This document shows, in pieces, positions 25,393-34,529 of a DNA stretch of 64,000 nucleotides. This DNA is from CAVQZC01 sp963718315 (GTDB taxonomy: Bacteria; Actinomycetota; Thermoleophilia; Gaiellales; JAICJC01): assembly GCA_963718315.1 (NCBI GenBank), contig CAVQZC010000007.1, positions 372,001 through 436,000 on the forward strand, given 5' to 3'. Position numbers and translations under genes: made by a program. Each line of letters begins with the position of its first letter. Position 1 is the stretch's first letter. The notes below the pieces were generated by a model. It had not been told where the DNA came from. It made no database searches and worked only from the letters and a program-made list of their open reading frames with translations.

Positions 25393-25980
25393 CTAGGATT
25401 GCGGATCGATCTTGGTCAGGCTCTTGAGGATGTGCACGACCTCGGCCTTGGTGCGGGTCAGGGTGGTGGACGGCGGGGCGATGTGCATGCTGACGACGTA
25501 GACCCGCCCGTTGGCGTGGAAGATGGCCGCGATGTGGCCGGTGTGGGAGGCGAGGTTGTGGTCGTACCAGCGGACGTGGAAGGCGCCGACCTGCTGGCTC
25601 CCCAGGTAGCCGGCGAAGCACGGCCCGCCCTCGCAGTGCGGCGGGAACGCCTGGGGGACGTAGCCCTCGAAGATGATGTGGACGAGGTTGTTGAACTCGA
25701 GCCAGGCAAAGCCAAGCTGCCAGTTGTCGCGGCCGGGGGCGTACGCCGTGTTCCACTGGCTGTGGATCTGACCTGTGACGGTCGGCATCCAGCCGGGGCA
25801 GTAGACCGGCATCTGCACCTTGTCGGCCCACCTCTGCCAGCCCGGGCGCCAGGACCTCGGGCAGCCATGGGCCGCCGCGGCGGTCGACGGAGTCGTGTCC
25901 GCGCTGCTCGAGCCTCCGCAGCCTGCGGCCGTCAGGATCGCCACTACGACCAGCATTGCTGCCAGAGCGGGCCTTCTCAC
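25393..25980 (-). CDS. Lipoprotein of unknown function
   Basis: 195 aa. A lipobox ends at Cys21 (ILTAAGC) and a Ser/Thr/Ala linker follows. The mature domain has several Cys (HGCPRSW, YCPGW, CEGGPCFAG) that could form disulfides, then GHIAAIFHANGRVYVVSMH and a terminal helix. No family recognised. It lies directly upstream of the deacetylase gene on the same strand, 8 bases away. Confidence 0.65.
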   Translation of the reverse strand: MRRPALAAMLVVVAILTAAGCGGSSSADTTPSTAAAAHGCPRSWRPGWQRWADKVQMPVYCPGWMPTVTGQIHSQWNTAYAPGRDNWQLGFAWLEFNNLVHIIFEGYVPQAFPPHCEGGPCFAGYLGSQQVGAFHVRWYDHNLASHTGHIAAIFHANGRVYVVSMHIAPPSTTLTRTKAEVVHILKSLTKIDPQS

Positions 25981-26126
25981 AGGCTTCTCACAGGAGAGCC
26001 GATGCCGTCCGAACGTGCCTGGATACTCTTGATCTCCTCGTGAGGGAGTGGTAAATGTTGACGTCGCTCTGGTTGGTTCGGCCCGCCGGCGACCGTCTCG
26101 GTCAACCTAGCATGGAGGCATTTGTA

Positions 26127-27465
26127 ATGAGATCGGTTCGACGCCGGGGGCTCGTGGCGGGACTGTTCATGGTCCTCGTTGCGATGCTGGTCGCTGCCGG
26201 CTGCGGAAGCAGCAGCAGCAGCGGCTCTAGCGGGGGAAACGGAGGTGGGGGCGGCAGTGCGACGCCGGTCAACACCTCGACCTGCCAGAAGGTGGTCGGC
26301 TCCGGCAAGTACGAGATCGTCTCGGACTTCCCGCTGCAGGGTTCGTCACAGCACCAGACGAACCAGATGAACCAGGCCATCGAAATGATCCTCAAGCAGG
26401 ACAATTACAAGGCTGGCAACGTCACGGTGCAGTTCCAGCCGTGCGACGACTCGACCGCGCAGCTCGGCTCGTGGGATTCCGGTACCTGCAGCTCGAACGC
26501 CAATGCGTACGCACGTGATGCGTCCGTCATCGGCGTCCTGGGCACGTTCAACTCCGGATGCGCCGAGCTCGAGATCCCGGTGCTGAACCAGGCCCCGGGC
26601 GGCGGAGTCGCGATGGTCAGCCCGGCCAACACGTGGCCTGGCCTGACTCAGAAGACCAAGGTTCCGGGTGAGCCTGACAAGTACTACCCGACGGGCACCC
26701 GCAACTACGCCCGCGTTGTGGCGGCCGACAACTTCCAGGGCCCGGCCCTGGCGCTGCTGGCCCAGGGACTGCACGTCAAGAGCGTCTACATCCTGAACGA
26801 CAAGCAGGCCTACGGCGCCGGCGTCGCCGGGTACTTCGAGGACGCTGCCAAGAAGCTGGGCATCAAGGTGCTCGGCAACTCGGCGTACAACACGAAGACC
26901 GGCACGAACTACCAGGCCAGTTCCAGCAGATCGCGGCGCTGCATCCGGACGCCGTCATGGTCGGAGGCCTGATCTGCGAGAACGGCGGCCAGCTGATCAA
27001 GGACAAGGTGTCCGTGCTCGGCGCCAACAGCAAGGTGAGGCTGCTCCTGCCTGACGGGTTCACCACCCAGTCCACGATCGACGACGCGGGTGCGGCTGCC
27101 GCCGGCGCCTACATGTCGGTCGCGGGCGTGCCGCCCAGCCAGCTGAAGGGCGAGCCGGCGCCACGTTCATCACCGGACTTCACCAACACGTACCATCCCG
27201 ACGCGATCGACCCGTACACCGCCGTACGCGGCCGCGGCTGCGCAGGTGCTGATGCAGGCGATCGCCGCGTCCGACGGGACGCGGGCGGACGTCGCCAAGC
27301 ATCTGTTCGGCACCAACGTGACGAACAGCGTGCTCGGCAAGTTCTCGATCGACAACAACGGGGACACGAACCAGGGGTCGATGACGATCGACATTGCGAA
27401 GGGCGGAAAGCTGCAAGACCTTCTCGGTCATCACGCCTCCGTCCAACCTGGTGGAGACCTTCTAG
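26127..27465 (+). CDS. livK: Branched-chain amino-acid ABC transporter, substrate-binding lipoprotein, several frame breaks
   Basis: ATG 26127 follows GGAGG by 8 bases. A lipobox ends at Cys26 (LVAAGC), then a Ser/Gly linker and a type I periplasmic-binding fold: FPLQGSSQHQTNQMNQAIEM, VIGVLGTFNSGCAELEIPVL, KSVYILNDKQAYGAGVAGYF. Frame changes occur near 26915, 27160, 27180, 27225 and 27420, yet the peptide pieces join into one coherent LivJ/LivK sequence ending VETF at 27465. The net excess is 3n+1. It would deliver amino acids or related ligands to livHMGF. Confidence 0.75.
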
Positions 27466-27492
27466 ACACACGAATCGAAAGGGAGCGCCGCG

Positions 27493-28561
27493 ATGGCCGT
27501 AGAAACGAAAGCCGCTCGGCGGCCGGTCATCGCGGTGCTCCCGCGAGTGTCGCAGGCCCTCACCACCTTCTTCATGTGGTTGATCGTCGGCGGGGTGGGA
27601 TTGGTGCTGCTGGGCAACCTGATCAAGACCCCGGCCCAGTTCTTGAGCGTGATGCTGCTGGGCATCACGTTTGGGGCGATCTACGCGCTGGTCGCCCTCG
27701 GATACACGCTCGTCTACGGCATCATCGAGCTGATCAACTTCGCCCACGGCGACGTCTTCATGTGGGGGACGATGGTGTCGGTGACGGTGGCGGCCCACTG
27801 GCTGGGGCTGAACGGCTCACAGCCCGGGTGGGAGACCACGCTCGGCTGCCTGGTCACGCTGCTGTTCGCGATGACGTTCTGCGGCACGCTGAACGTCGTC
27901 ATCGAGCGGTTTGCCTACCGGCCGCTCCGCAACGCGCCGAAGCTGTCGCCGCTGATCACGGCGATCGGCGTCTCGTTCATCCTGCAGAACGCGGCGCTGC
28001 TCGTCTACTCCCCGCAGGAACAGGGCGTCGGGCCGATCTTCCCCACAAACACGCTGTTCACGCTCGGGCGGAGTGCCGTACGAGGCCAAGTCGCTGCTCG
28101 TGGTCCTGATCACGATCCCCGTGCTGGCAGTGCTGACCTACCTGGTTCGCAGCACGCGGCAGGGCAAGGCCATGCGGGCGGTGGCCCAGGACACCGACGC
28201 CGCCCGCATGATGGGCATCGACGTCAACCGCACGATCGCGTTCACCTTCGCGCTGGGCGGCGTGCTGGCCGGCGCCGCCGGCATGCTGTTCGTCATGTAC
28301 CAGACGACCACGCGGTATGACCTCGGCTTCCAGCTCGGCCTGTTCGCGTTCACCGCCGCGGTGCTGGGCGGTATCGGAAATCTCCCGGGCGCGGCCCTCG
28401 GCGCCCTGCTGATCGGACTGATCCAGGCGTTCAACGAGGGGCTCGGCTGGCACATGCCGGGCAGCGACTGGACGCAGTCGATGATCTTCACGATCCTGAT
28501 CCTGGTGCTGGTGTTCCGGCCGCAGGGCCTGCTTGGTGAGCAGGTCGCGGATCGCGCATGA
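27493..28561 (+). CDS. livH: Branched-chain amino-acid ABC permease LivH, one frame break
   Basis: ATG 27493 with GGGAGCG upstream. Eight or so hydrophobic helices are seen. LLGITFGAIYALVALGYTLV and GIIELINFAHGDVFM are LivH hallmarks, and the second frame holds AVAQDTDAARMMGIDVNRTI, the EAA-type loop that contacts the ATPases. The frame changes near 28068; removing one base in the GGGCGG run restores it. The length is 3n+1. The stop overlaps the livM ATG (ATGA). Confidence 0.82.
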
Positions 28562-29800
28562 GCGGCGCCTGGCATGACCTCGAGGGAGCAACGTACGGCG
28601 GTCGACGCCGCCGGTGGGTCCGCCGCTACGCTGCTGCCCGCCGCTCGGGCTGGTGCTGCTGATCTTCTACCCCGAGATCACGAGCAAGCCTCGTCTCCGG
28701 GCAGTGCGACCTGGATCCAGTTCATCCCGGCCATGAGCACGATGGTCAAGATGGTCGTCTTCACCATCATGGCTCTGGGCCTGAACGTCGTGGTCGGGTA
28801 CGCCGGCCTGCTCGACCTCGGGTACGTGGCCTTCTACGCCGCCGGCGCCTACATCGCCGGCTGGTTCGCTACCCAGCAGTTCACGCCGCACAACATCAAC
28901 TTCTTCGCGCCCACCGTCCCGTCGACGCCTGGAGGGCATCCACATCAGCGTGTGGTTGTTGCTGATCATCGCGGCGGTGTTTGCGGCGACCCTCGGCATC
29001 CTCATCGGCCTACCGACGCTGCGACTGCGCGGCGACTACCTGGCGATCGTCACGCTCGGGTTCGGCGAGATCATCCCTCAGGCGGTAAACAACGGCGACA
29101 ACTGGTTCGGGCACAACATCACGAACGGCCCCAACGGGCTGACGCCGATCGACCAGTTCGGCTTCGGGTACACGATTCACAACGCGGCGCCGTTCCTGCC
29201 CGCCAACTACGGCCGCGAGTTCAACCTCGACTATTACTACTACTGGACCGCGCTCGCCCTGCTCGGGTTCACGTTGTTCTGCTGTATCCGGCTGCGCGAC
29301 TCGCGACTCGGACGTGCCTGGGTGGCGATCCGCGAGGACGAGATCGCCGCGTCGGCGATGGGCATTCCGCTGATGCGCACCAAGACGCTGGCGTACGCGA
29401 TCGGCGCGTTCTTCGGCGGCATGGCCGGCTGCTACTACGCGGTCTACAAGAGCTCGACGTTCCCCGGCGACTTCTCGCTGAACATCTCGATCTTCATCCT
29501 CTGCATGGTGATCCTGGGCGGCATGGGGAACGTCTGGGGGGTGATGCTCGGCGGATTCGTCCTCGCCTACCTGAACTTCCAGGGTCTGGGCGCGATCGGC
29601 AATCAGTTCAACTCGACGTTCGGCACCAACGTCAACGTCGGCACCTACCAGTACGGCATCTTCGGCGTCGATCATCGTCGTCGATGATGCTGCTCCGCCC
29701 GCAGGGACTGATACCGGGCAAACGCAGAGCGCTCGAGCTGGAGGTCGGCGTGCATGACCAGTCGCTGTTCGACGTGGAGCACGACGAGGGGCCGGTCTGA
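28558..29800 (+). CDS. livM: Branched-chain amino-acid ABC permease LivM, several frame breaks
   Basis: ATG 28558 overlaps the livH stop and opens MSGAWHDLEGATYG. The frame then shifts near 28640, 28685, 28925 and 29660-29680. Conserved blocks are present in order: MALGLNVVVGYAGLLDLGYV, TLRLRGDYLAIVTLGFGEII, RAWVAIREDEIAASAMGI and a final LLRPQGLIPGKR. An extended C-terminus reaches the TGA that overlaps the livG ATG. Peptide sequence between breaks is free of stops and well conserved. Confidence 0.75.
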
Positions 29801-30599
29801 TGGCCGTCGACAACCTGCTGGTGGCGACCGCGGTGCGCAAGGAGTTCGGCGGGCTGGTCGCCTGCAGCGACATCGACTTCACGATTCCGCGCGGATCGAT
29901 CGTCGGTCTGATCGGCCCCAACGGCGCCGGCAAGACCACGTTCTTCAACATGCTGACCGGGCGTCTACACGCCGACGTCGGGCGAGATCCTGTTCGACGG
30001 CGCCGAGGTGGCCGGGCTACCTCCGCACACGGTGACCAAGCTGGGGGTCGGGCGGACGTTCCAGAACATCCGGCTGTTCCAGACCATGAGCGCGCTCGAG
30101 AACGTGATGGTCGGGATGTACTGCCGCACCAAGGGGGGGATCGTGCGCAGCATCCTGCGCACGCCGGGCGTGCGCCGCGAGGAGCGCGAGTCGCGTGACA
30201 AGGCGAAGGAGCTGCTGCGCTACTGCAGCCTCAGCGAGCGGGTATTCGAGGAGTACGCGATGAACCTGTCCTACGGCGACCAGCGCCGGCTGGAGGTGGC
30301 ACGGGCGCTGGCCACCGACCCGAAGCTGCTGCTGCTCGATGAGCCGACGGCGGGCATGAACCCGAACGAGAGCGCCGAGTTCAACGTCGTTCGTCTCGCG
30401 CATCCGCGACGAGCTGCAGATGACGGTGCTGCTGATCGAGCACGACATGCGCGTCGTGATGGGGGTCTCCGATCGGGTGACGGTGCTCGACCGCGGGCAA
30501 AAGATCGCGGAGGGCACCCCGGCCGAGATCCAGAAGGACGAGCGTGTGATCGAGGCCTACCTGGGCACAGGCACCGCCGGATCGGCGGGGGCGCATTGA
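29800..30599 (+). CDS. livG: Branched-chain amino-acid ABC ATPase LivG, two frame breaks
   Basis: Walker A GPNGAGKTTFFNMLTG; then, after a shift near 29958, TPTSGEILFDGAEVAGL; signature-like LSYGDQRRLEVARALA; Walker B LLLLDEPTAGMNP; and, after a second shift near 30382, VLLIEHDMRVVMGVSDRVTV with the H-loop. The span is 3n+2, as two inserted bases would give. It powers LivHM. The stop is overlapped by the livF start (TTGA). Confidence 0.82.
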
Positions 30600-31426
30600 C
30601 CGACGTGCCTGATCAGCCCGCGGCGACGCCCAAGTCGGTGGCCGCCGAGCCCGCGGCTCCGCCGGCCGCCGCCAGCGCTGACCAGCCGGCCCCGGAGGCG
30701 AAGCCGAACGGCAACGTCCTGCTGGACGTGGCCGACATCCATACCTTCTACGGCCGGATCGAGGCCCTGAAGGGGATCTCGTTGACGGTGAACGAGGGCG
30801 AGATCGTGACCCTGATCGGCGCCAACGGCGCGGGCAAGTCGACGACGCTGCGGTCGATCCAGGGCATCACCCGGCCTCGGCGAGGGACGATCACGTTCGC
30901 CGGCAAGGACGTGCGCGGGATGCGGCCGCACGACATCGTCAAGTCCGGCATCAGCCAGTCGCCCGAGGGGCGCAGGCTGTTCCCGCGCATGAGCGTGCGC
31001 GAGAACCTCGAGATGGGTGCGTTCCAGCGCTCGGACAAAGCGGAGATCCTGGCCGATATCGACCACGTCTACACACTGTTCCCGCGGCTGGAGGAGCGCA
31101 AGGCGCAGAAGGCCGGCACGCTCTCGGGAGGCGAGCAGCAGATGTGCGCGATCGGGCGGGCGCTGATGGCGCGCCCCCGGCTGCTGCTGCTGGACGAGCC
31201 CTCGATGGGTCTGGCGCCGATCCTGGTCGAGAAGATCTTCGAGATCATCCAGGAGATCAATTCCGAGGGAACGACGGTGCTGCTGGTCGAGCAGAACGCG
31301 TTGATGGCGCTGCAGATCGCCCAGCGCGGGTACGTGCTCGAGACCGGGCGGGTCACGCTCACTGACAGTGCTGCCGCGTTGCGCGAAAATGAGCAGGTGC
31401 GCAAGGCGTATCTCGGCGAGACCTGA
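30596..31426 (+). CDS. livF: Branched-chain amino-acid ABC ATPase LivF
   Basis: 276 aa from the TTG overlapping the livG stop; GTG 30605 is an alternative. An unusual Pro/Ala-rich N-terminal extension of about 35 residues precedes the ATPase. Walker A GANGAGKSTTLRSI, signature LSGGEQQMCAIGRALM, Walker B LLLLDEPSMGLAP and the H-loop in VLLVEQNALMAL are intact. This is the only unbroken gene of the liv operon. It ends with the usual KAYLGET. Confidence 0.92.
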   Translation: MTDVPDQPAATPKSVAAEPAAPPAAASADQPAPEAKPNGNVLLDVADIHTFYGRIEALKGISLTVNEGEIVTLIGANGAGKSTTLRSIQGITRPRRGTITFAGKDVRGMRPHDIVKSGISQSPEGRRLFPRMSVRENLEMGAFQRSDKAEILADIDHVYTLFPRLEERKAQKAGTLSGGEQQMCAIGRALMARPRLLLLDEPSMGLAPILVEKIFEIIQEINSEGTTVLLVEQNALMALQIAQRGYVLETGRVTLTDSAAALRENEQVRKAYLGET

Positions 31427-31435
31427 GGCGTTGCT

Positions 31436-32494
31436 GTGCAGCGGGCCGCAGCGCTCGTCACGGTTCTCCTCGTCGCGCTGACCCTGATCGCTGCGGCGGG
31501 GTCGGGCAACGCGGCGCCGGCCCCACGAGTCACCGGCGAGTCCGGCCCGAAGATTGTCACGCCGCCGACGCGGCCGGCGATGCTGCGCGGCGCCGGTGGC
31601 CGGATCTGGTGGTCGGACGCTCACTGCCGGCTCCACGTCGAGGTGCTGGCTACCGGGCACATCGGGCTCCTCCCGGGCGTCCACTGCCGTTTCTGGCCCT
31701 CGCCTGACGGACAGGTTGTGGTTGCCACGGCCGGCGACCCCACGACGCTTACCTTCGACCGCAAGCTCGCGATCCTGAGCGGCACCTCGCTGACCCAGGT
31801 CGCCCTTCTGCACCACCCGCTCGGCTATCTCGACTCGCCGGTGAGCTGGGCGCCCGACGGCGCGTCGTTCGAGTTCTGCGTGAAGACGGCCCACGGGTTT
31901 GCCGTGCTTCGCGCCGTCAAGCCTTGGCGCCACACCGACCCGCCCCGGGTCGGCGAGTGCAACCCGGTGGACGGCCATGGGGGACCCGACCTGGCGTCGA
32001 TCATCCCCGGAGACGTCGCCCGCAACGGCAAGCCGCTGGGCTGGATTCAGGCGCTGGCGGAGGCCAACGGCGTCCCGCCGCCCACGCTGCGGATCACCGC
32101 GCTGGCGACGCACGGTCGCCGGGTGGCCGTCGGTCTCGCCACGCAGGGGAAGTTCGGGACGGTCGGCACGCCATCCCAGTTCGTGGAGCTGGTCGGCGGA
32201 AAGGTCCGCTTCACGGAGCCCGTGATCGGAAGCGGCACCGTCAGCGAGTGCGGCTTCTCGCCAGACGGCTCGGCGGTCTGGTACGAGACCGCTCCTTCCG
32301 ACCAGGTCGAACTGGCCGGTCAGGGCGGGATGAGCTTCAAGATCCCAACCACGGCGCGGCGCTACGCGTGGTCGCCCGACAGCGTCTACGTCGCGGTAGC
32401 CGAGCCGGCATCTGTCGAGGTCTTCAACTGGCGCACCGGCCAGCAGGCCTCGCTCCCTGGAGTCGTCGCTCACGACCTGGCGTGGACGCCCTGA
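31436..32494 (+). CDS. Secreted beta-propeller-like protein
   Basis: 352 aa from GTG 31436. A signal peptide (about residues 1-27) is followed by repeats with (S/A)PDG and W(S/A)PD motifs (FWPSPDGQVVV, SWAPDGASFEF, GFSPDGSAVWY, AWSPDSVYVAV), the pattern of TolB/WD40-type propellers. Several cysteines may form disulfides. No catalytic signature is seen. It starts 9 bases after livF, so it may be cotranscribed. Function unknown. Confidence 0.6.
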   Translation: MQRAAALVTVLLVALTLIAAAGSGNAAPAPRVTGESGPKIVTPPTRPAMLRGAGGRIWWSDAHCRLHVEVLATGHIGLLPGVHCRFWPSPDGQVVVATAGDPTTLTFDRKLAILSGTSLTQVALLHHPLGYLDSPVSWAPDGASFEFCVKTAHGFAVLRAVKPWRHTDPPRVGECNPVDGHGGPDLASIIPGDVARNGKPLGWIQALAEANGVPPPTLRITALATHGRRVAVGLATQGKFGTVGTPSQFVELVGGKVRFTEPVIGSGTVSECGFSPDGSAVWYETAPSDQVELAGQGGMSFKIPTTARRYAWSPDSVYVAVAEPASVEVFNWRTGQQASLPGVVAHDLAWTP

Positions 32495-32515
32495 CGGTGC
32501 GATAACCTTGCGCCG

Positions 32516-32959
32516 GTGACCGACCAGCGGCAACCAAGCGTCTACGGCTGGCAGACGAGCGTCATGTTCGCGGTGGTCGGCACCGTGATCAGCGTCGCGC
32601 TGATCATCATCTTCACCGAGCTGGTGGGATGGGTCGGCGACTTCTGGTCACAGGTGATCTACTTCGCGGCCGCCGGCGGCGGAATCGTCGGCGCCGCTGT
32701 TCGTAGCCGCGGCAAGGACGCAGAGGACCCGAACCGCCTGCGGCGGGGAGGCACTCCGATCACCCCGGCCGGGCTGCCCGGGCCGTTCGTGGTCACTCAG
32801 GGGCTGGGCGTGCTGGCAGTCGCCATGCTGGTCGCTGGGTTCGTGATCGGCGGCGACCGCGGCATCATCTGGATCTTCTCCGGCATCGTGCTGCTGCTGG
32901 TCGGCGGCGTTGGCCTCGCGTTCTGGCTCGCCGGGCTGCGCGCGCGCCGCACGGCCTGA
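32516..32959 (+). CDS. Four-helix integral membrane protein
   Basis: 147 aa. Hydrophobic helices lie near residues 17-36, 44-60, 92-111 and 117-137, with a basic/Pro-rich loop RSRGKDAEDPNRLRRGG between the second and third. No family recognised. TAACCT (32503-32508) ends 7 bases before GTG 32516, so the mRNA is probably leaderless. Confidence 0.65.
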   Translation: MTDQRQPSVYGWQTSVMFAVVGTVISVALIIIFTELVGWVGDFWSQVIYFAAAGGGIVGAAVRSRGKDAEDPNRLRRGGTPITPAGLPGPFVVTQGLGVLAVAMLVAGFVIGGDRGIIWIFSGIVLLLVGGVGLAFWLAGLRARRTA

Positions 32960-32998
32960 GGCCTTGCGCCGCCTTCACCGATCCTCTACAGTTGTGAC

Positions 32999-33103
32999 GC
33001 GCCGCTCAGGGCAGCCGAGTAGGTCGAAGCCGGCCGGACGAGTTGTAGGGGTGACCCGAAGGTTCGTTCGACCGGGGGACGAAAGGCAAGCCGGGGCGGC
33101 GAA
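32999..33103 (+). ncRNA. Structured RNA candidate, copy 1 (105 nt)
   Basis: Aligns without gaps to 33661-33765 with 16 differences. Proposed fold, numbered from 1 at 32999: P1 pairs 2-8 with 97-103; P2 pairs 32-35 with 74-77 and 37-43 with 66-72; a GUA/GAA internal loop resembling a bulged-G module; then a 3-bp stem 50-52/57-59 closed by a GUGA tetraloop. A run of six T begins shortly after P1 (33107 onward), as in a terminator or riboswitch platform. It lies upstream of the NUDIX gene on the same strand. Confidence 0.6.
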
Positions 33104-33183
33104 CCCTTTTTTCTCCGCGCCCACCGACACGCCTCGCGGGCACGGCCTCGCAAGGCGGGTGCGATGATCGCTCCCGCAGCGTC

Positions 33184-33579
33184 ATGAGATCCGACGAAGT
33201 CGTCAGGGCTGCCGGCGCCGTCCTCGTCCGCGACGGGCTGGTGGCCGTCGTGCATCGACCCCGCTATGACGACTGGACCCTGCCCAAGGGCAAGCTCGAG
33301 CCGGGCGAGTCCGACGCGGAGGCGGCGGTGCGGGAGGTGGGGGAGGAGACGGGGTTCACCGGCACGATCGTTGCCGACCTTGGCACCGTCGAGTACATGG
33401 TCACCAAAGCCGGACGCACGCTGCCCAAGCAGGTTCGCTACTACCTGATGTCGGCGACCGGCGGCGGCTTCACCGGCGAGAACGAGGTGGACGAGCTGCA
33501 GTGGCTCGACCGCTCGGCCGCCGAGGCGCTGCTGACATACGAGCGGGACCGCGAAGTGCTCGCGCGCTGGCTCGTCTAG
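33184..33579 (+). CDS. NUDIX hydrolase
   Basis: 131 aa. The Nudix box spans residues 36-58 (GKLEPGESDAEAAVREVGEE, then TGF) with all metal-binding Glu/Arg positions. RAAGAVLVRDG and the LPKGK run resemble MutT/Ap4A-hydrolase types that remove oxidised or signalling nucleotides. The substrate is unknown. It is flanked on both sides by copies of the 105-nt structured RNA. Confidence 0.88.
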   Translation: MRSDEVVRAAGAVLVRDGLVAVVHRPRYDDWTLPKGKLEPGESDAEAAVREVGEETGFTGTIVADLGTVEYMVTKAGRTLPKQVRYYLMSATGGGFTGENEVDELQWLDRSAAEALLTYERDREVLARWLV

Positions 33580-33660
33580 CGGGCCGCCGAAACCGAAAAT
33601 TCACGCTCTTTGCGAACTTCGGGCTTGCCGAGGATGGGGCTCGTGCGTAGCTTTCCTTCT

Positions 33661-33765
33661 GCGCCGCCAAGGGCAGCTGAGTAGGTCGAAGCCGGGCGGA
33701 CGGATCGTAGAGGCGACTCGAAAGTCCGTTCGGTCGGGGGACGAAAAGCCAGCCGGGGCGGCGAA
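33661..33765 (+). ncRNA. Structured RNA candidate, copy 2 (105 nt)
   Basis: Homologue of 32999-33103. Differences preserve pairing: positions 43-66 change A-U to G-C, 51-58 change G-C to A-U, and 8 changes U to C opposite G97. The tetraloop changes GUGA to GCGA, still GNRA. P1 is followed by a weaker T-rich stretch. It lies upstream of the response-regulator gene on the same strand. Confidence 0.6.
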
Positions 33766-33826
33766 TCTCTTTAACCACTCTCCGCCGCCGCGAGCCGCCC
33801 GCCCCGCTGGCTACGATCACGCCCAG

Positions 33827-34528
33827 ATGCCACGCGTGCTGATAGCGGAAGACGATCGCGTGATCGCCAACGCGATGGCAACGCACCTTCGCCGGGCGGG
33901 CATGGAGGTCGAGGTGGCCGAGGACGGGGAGCGCGCCATGCGCAAGCTCCGGTTCGAGCGGCCCGACCTGCTGGTCGTCGACCTCATGCTGCCGGGGATC
34001 GACGGCTGGCGGATCACCGAGACGCTCCGGGCGGAGGGCATCGAGACGCCGGTGGTGATCGTCAGCGCCCGCAGCAGCGAGCACGACAAGGTGCACGCGC
34101 TCGCAATCGGCGGCGACGACTACCTGAGCAAGCCCTTCGGCATGCGCGAGCTGGTGGCCCGTGTCGAGGCTGTCCTGAGGCGCTCGGGGATGACGCCCGC
34201 CGGCGGCCGGGGCGAGCGGATCGAGGCGCCCGGCCTGGTGATCGACACCGACCTCCATACGGCGATCCTCGACGGCGAGGACGCCGGCCTGACCCCGACG
34301 GAATTCCGGCTGCTGTACGTGCTGGCCTCCGAGCAGGGCCGCGCGCTCAGCCGCGACCAGCTGCAGCAGCGTGTCTGGGGGGTGCCGCACCGCCACCGCG
34401 ACCGGTCGGTCGACGTCTGCGTCCGCAAGCTGCGGGAGAAGCTCGACCGCCGCTCGGGCAGCCACACCTACATCCAGACCCACTACGGGGTCGGCTACCG
34501 CTTCGACGCGGTGGCCAAGACCGCCTGA
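33827..34528 (+). CDS. OmpR-family response regulator
   Basis: 233 aa. The receiver domain has acidic pair Asp9-Asp10, phospho-acceptor Asp52 (VVDLMLPGIDGW) and the Lys in LSKPFG. A C-terminal OmpR/PhoB winged helix follows (LTPTEFRLLYVLASEQGRAL, RSVDVCVRKLREKL, YGVGYRF). The partner kinase is convergent, with one base between stops, so the two are not one transcript. TACGAT (33812-33817) ends 9 bases before the ATG. Copy 2 of the structured RNA ends about 60 bases upstream. Confidence 0.92.
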   Translation: MPRVLIAEDDRVIANAMATHLRRAGMEVEVAEDGERAMRKLRFERPDLLVVDLMLPGIDGWRITETLRAEGIETPVVIVSARSSEHDKVHALAIGGDDYLSKPFGMRELVARVEAVLRRSGMTPAGGRGERIEAPGLVIDTDLHTAILDGEDAGLTPTEFRLLYVLASEQGRALSRDQLQQRVWGVPHRHRDRSVDVCVRKLREKLDRRSGSHTYIQTHYGVGYRFDAVAKTA

Positions 34529-34529
34529 C

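Noticed and set aside
26900..30400. Programmed ribosomal frameshifting in liv genes
   Set aside because: No slippery heptamers or shared motif at the break points, and far too many breaks.
32999..33765. c-di-GMP-I (GEMM) riboswitch
   Set aside because: The 3' segment AGCCGGGGCGGCGAA resembles the GEMM end, but the order of the internal blocks differs and the second receptor hairpin is missing.
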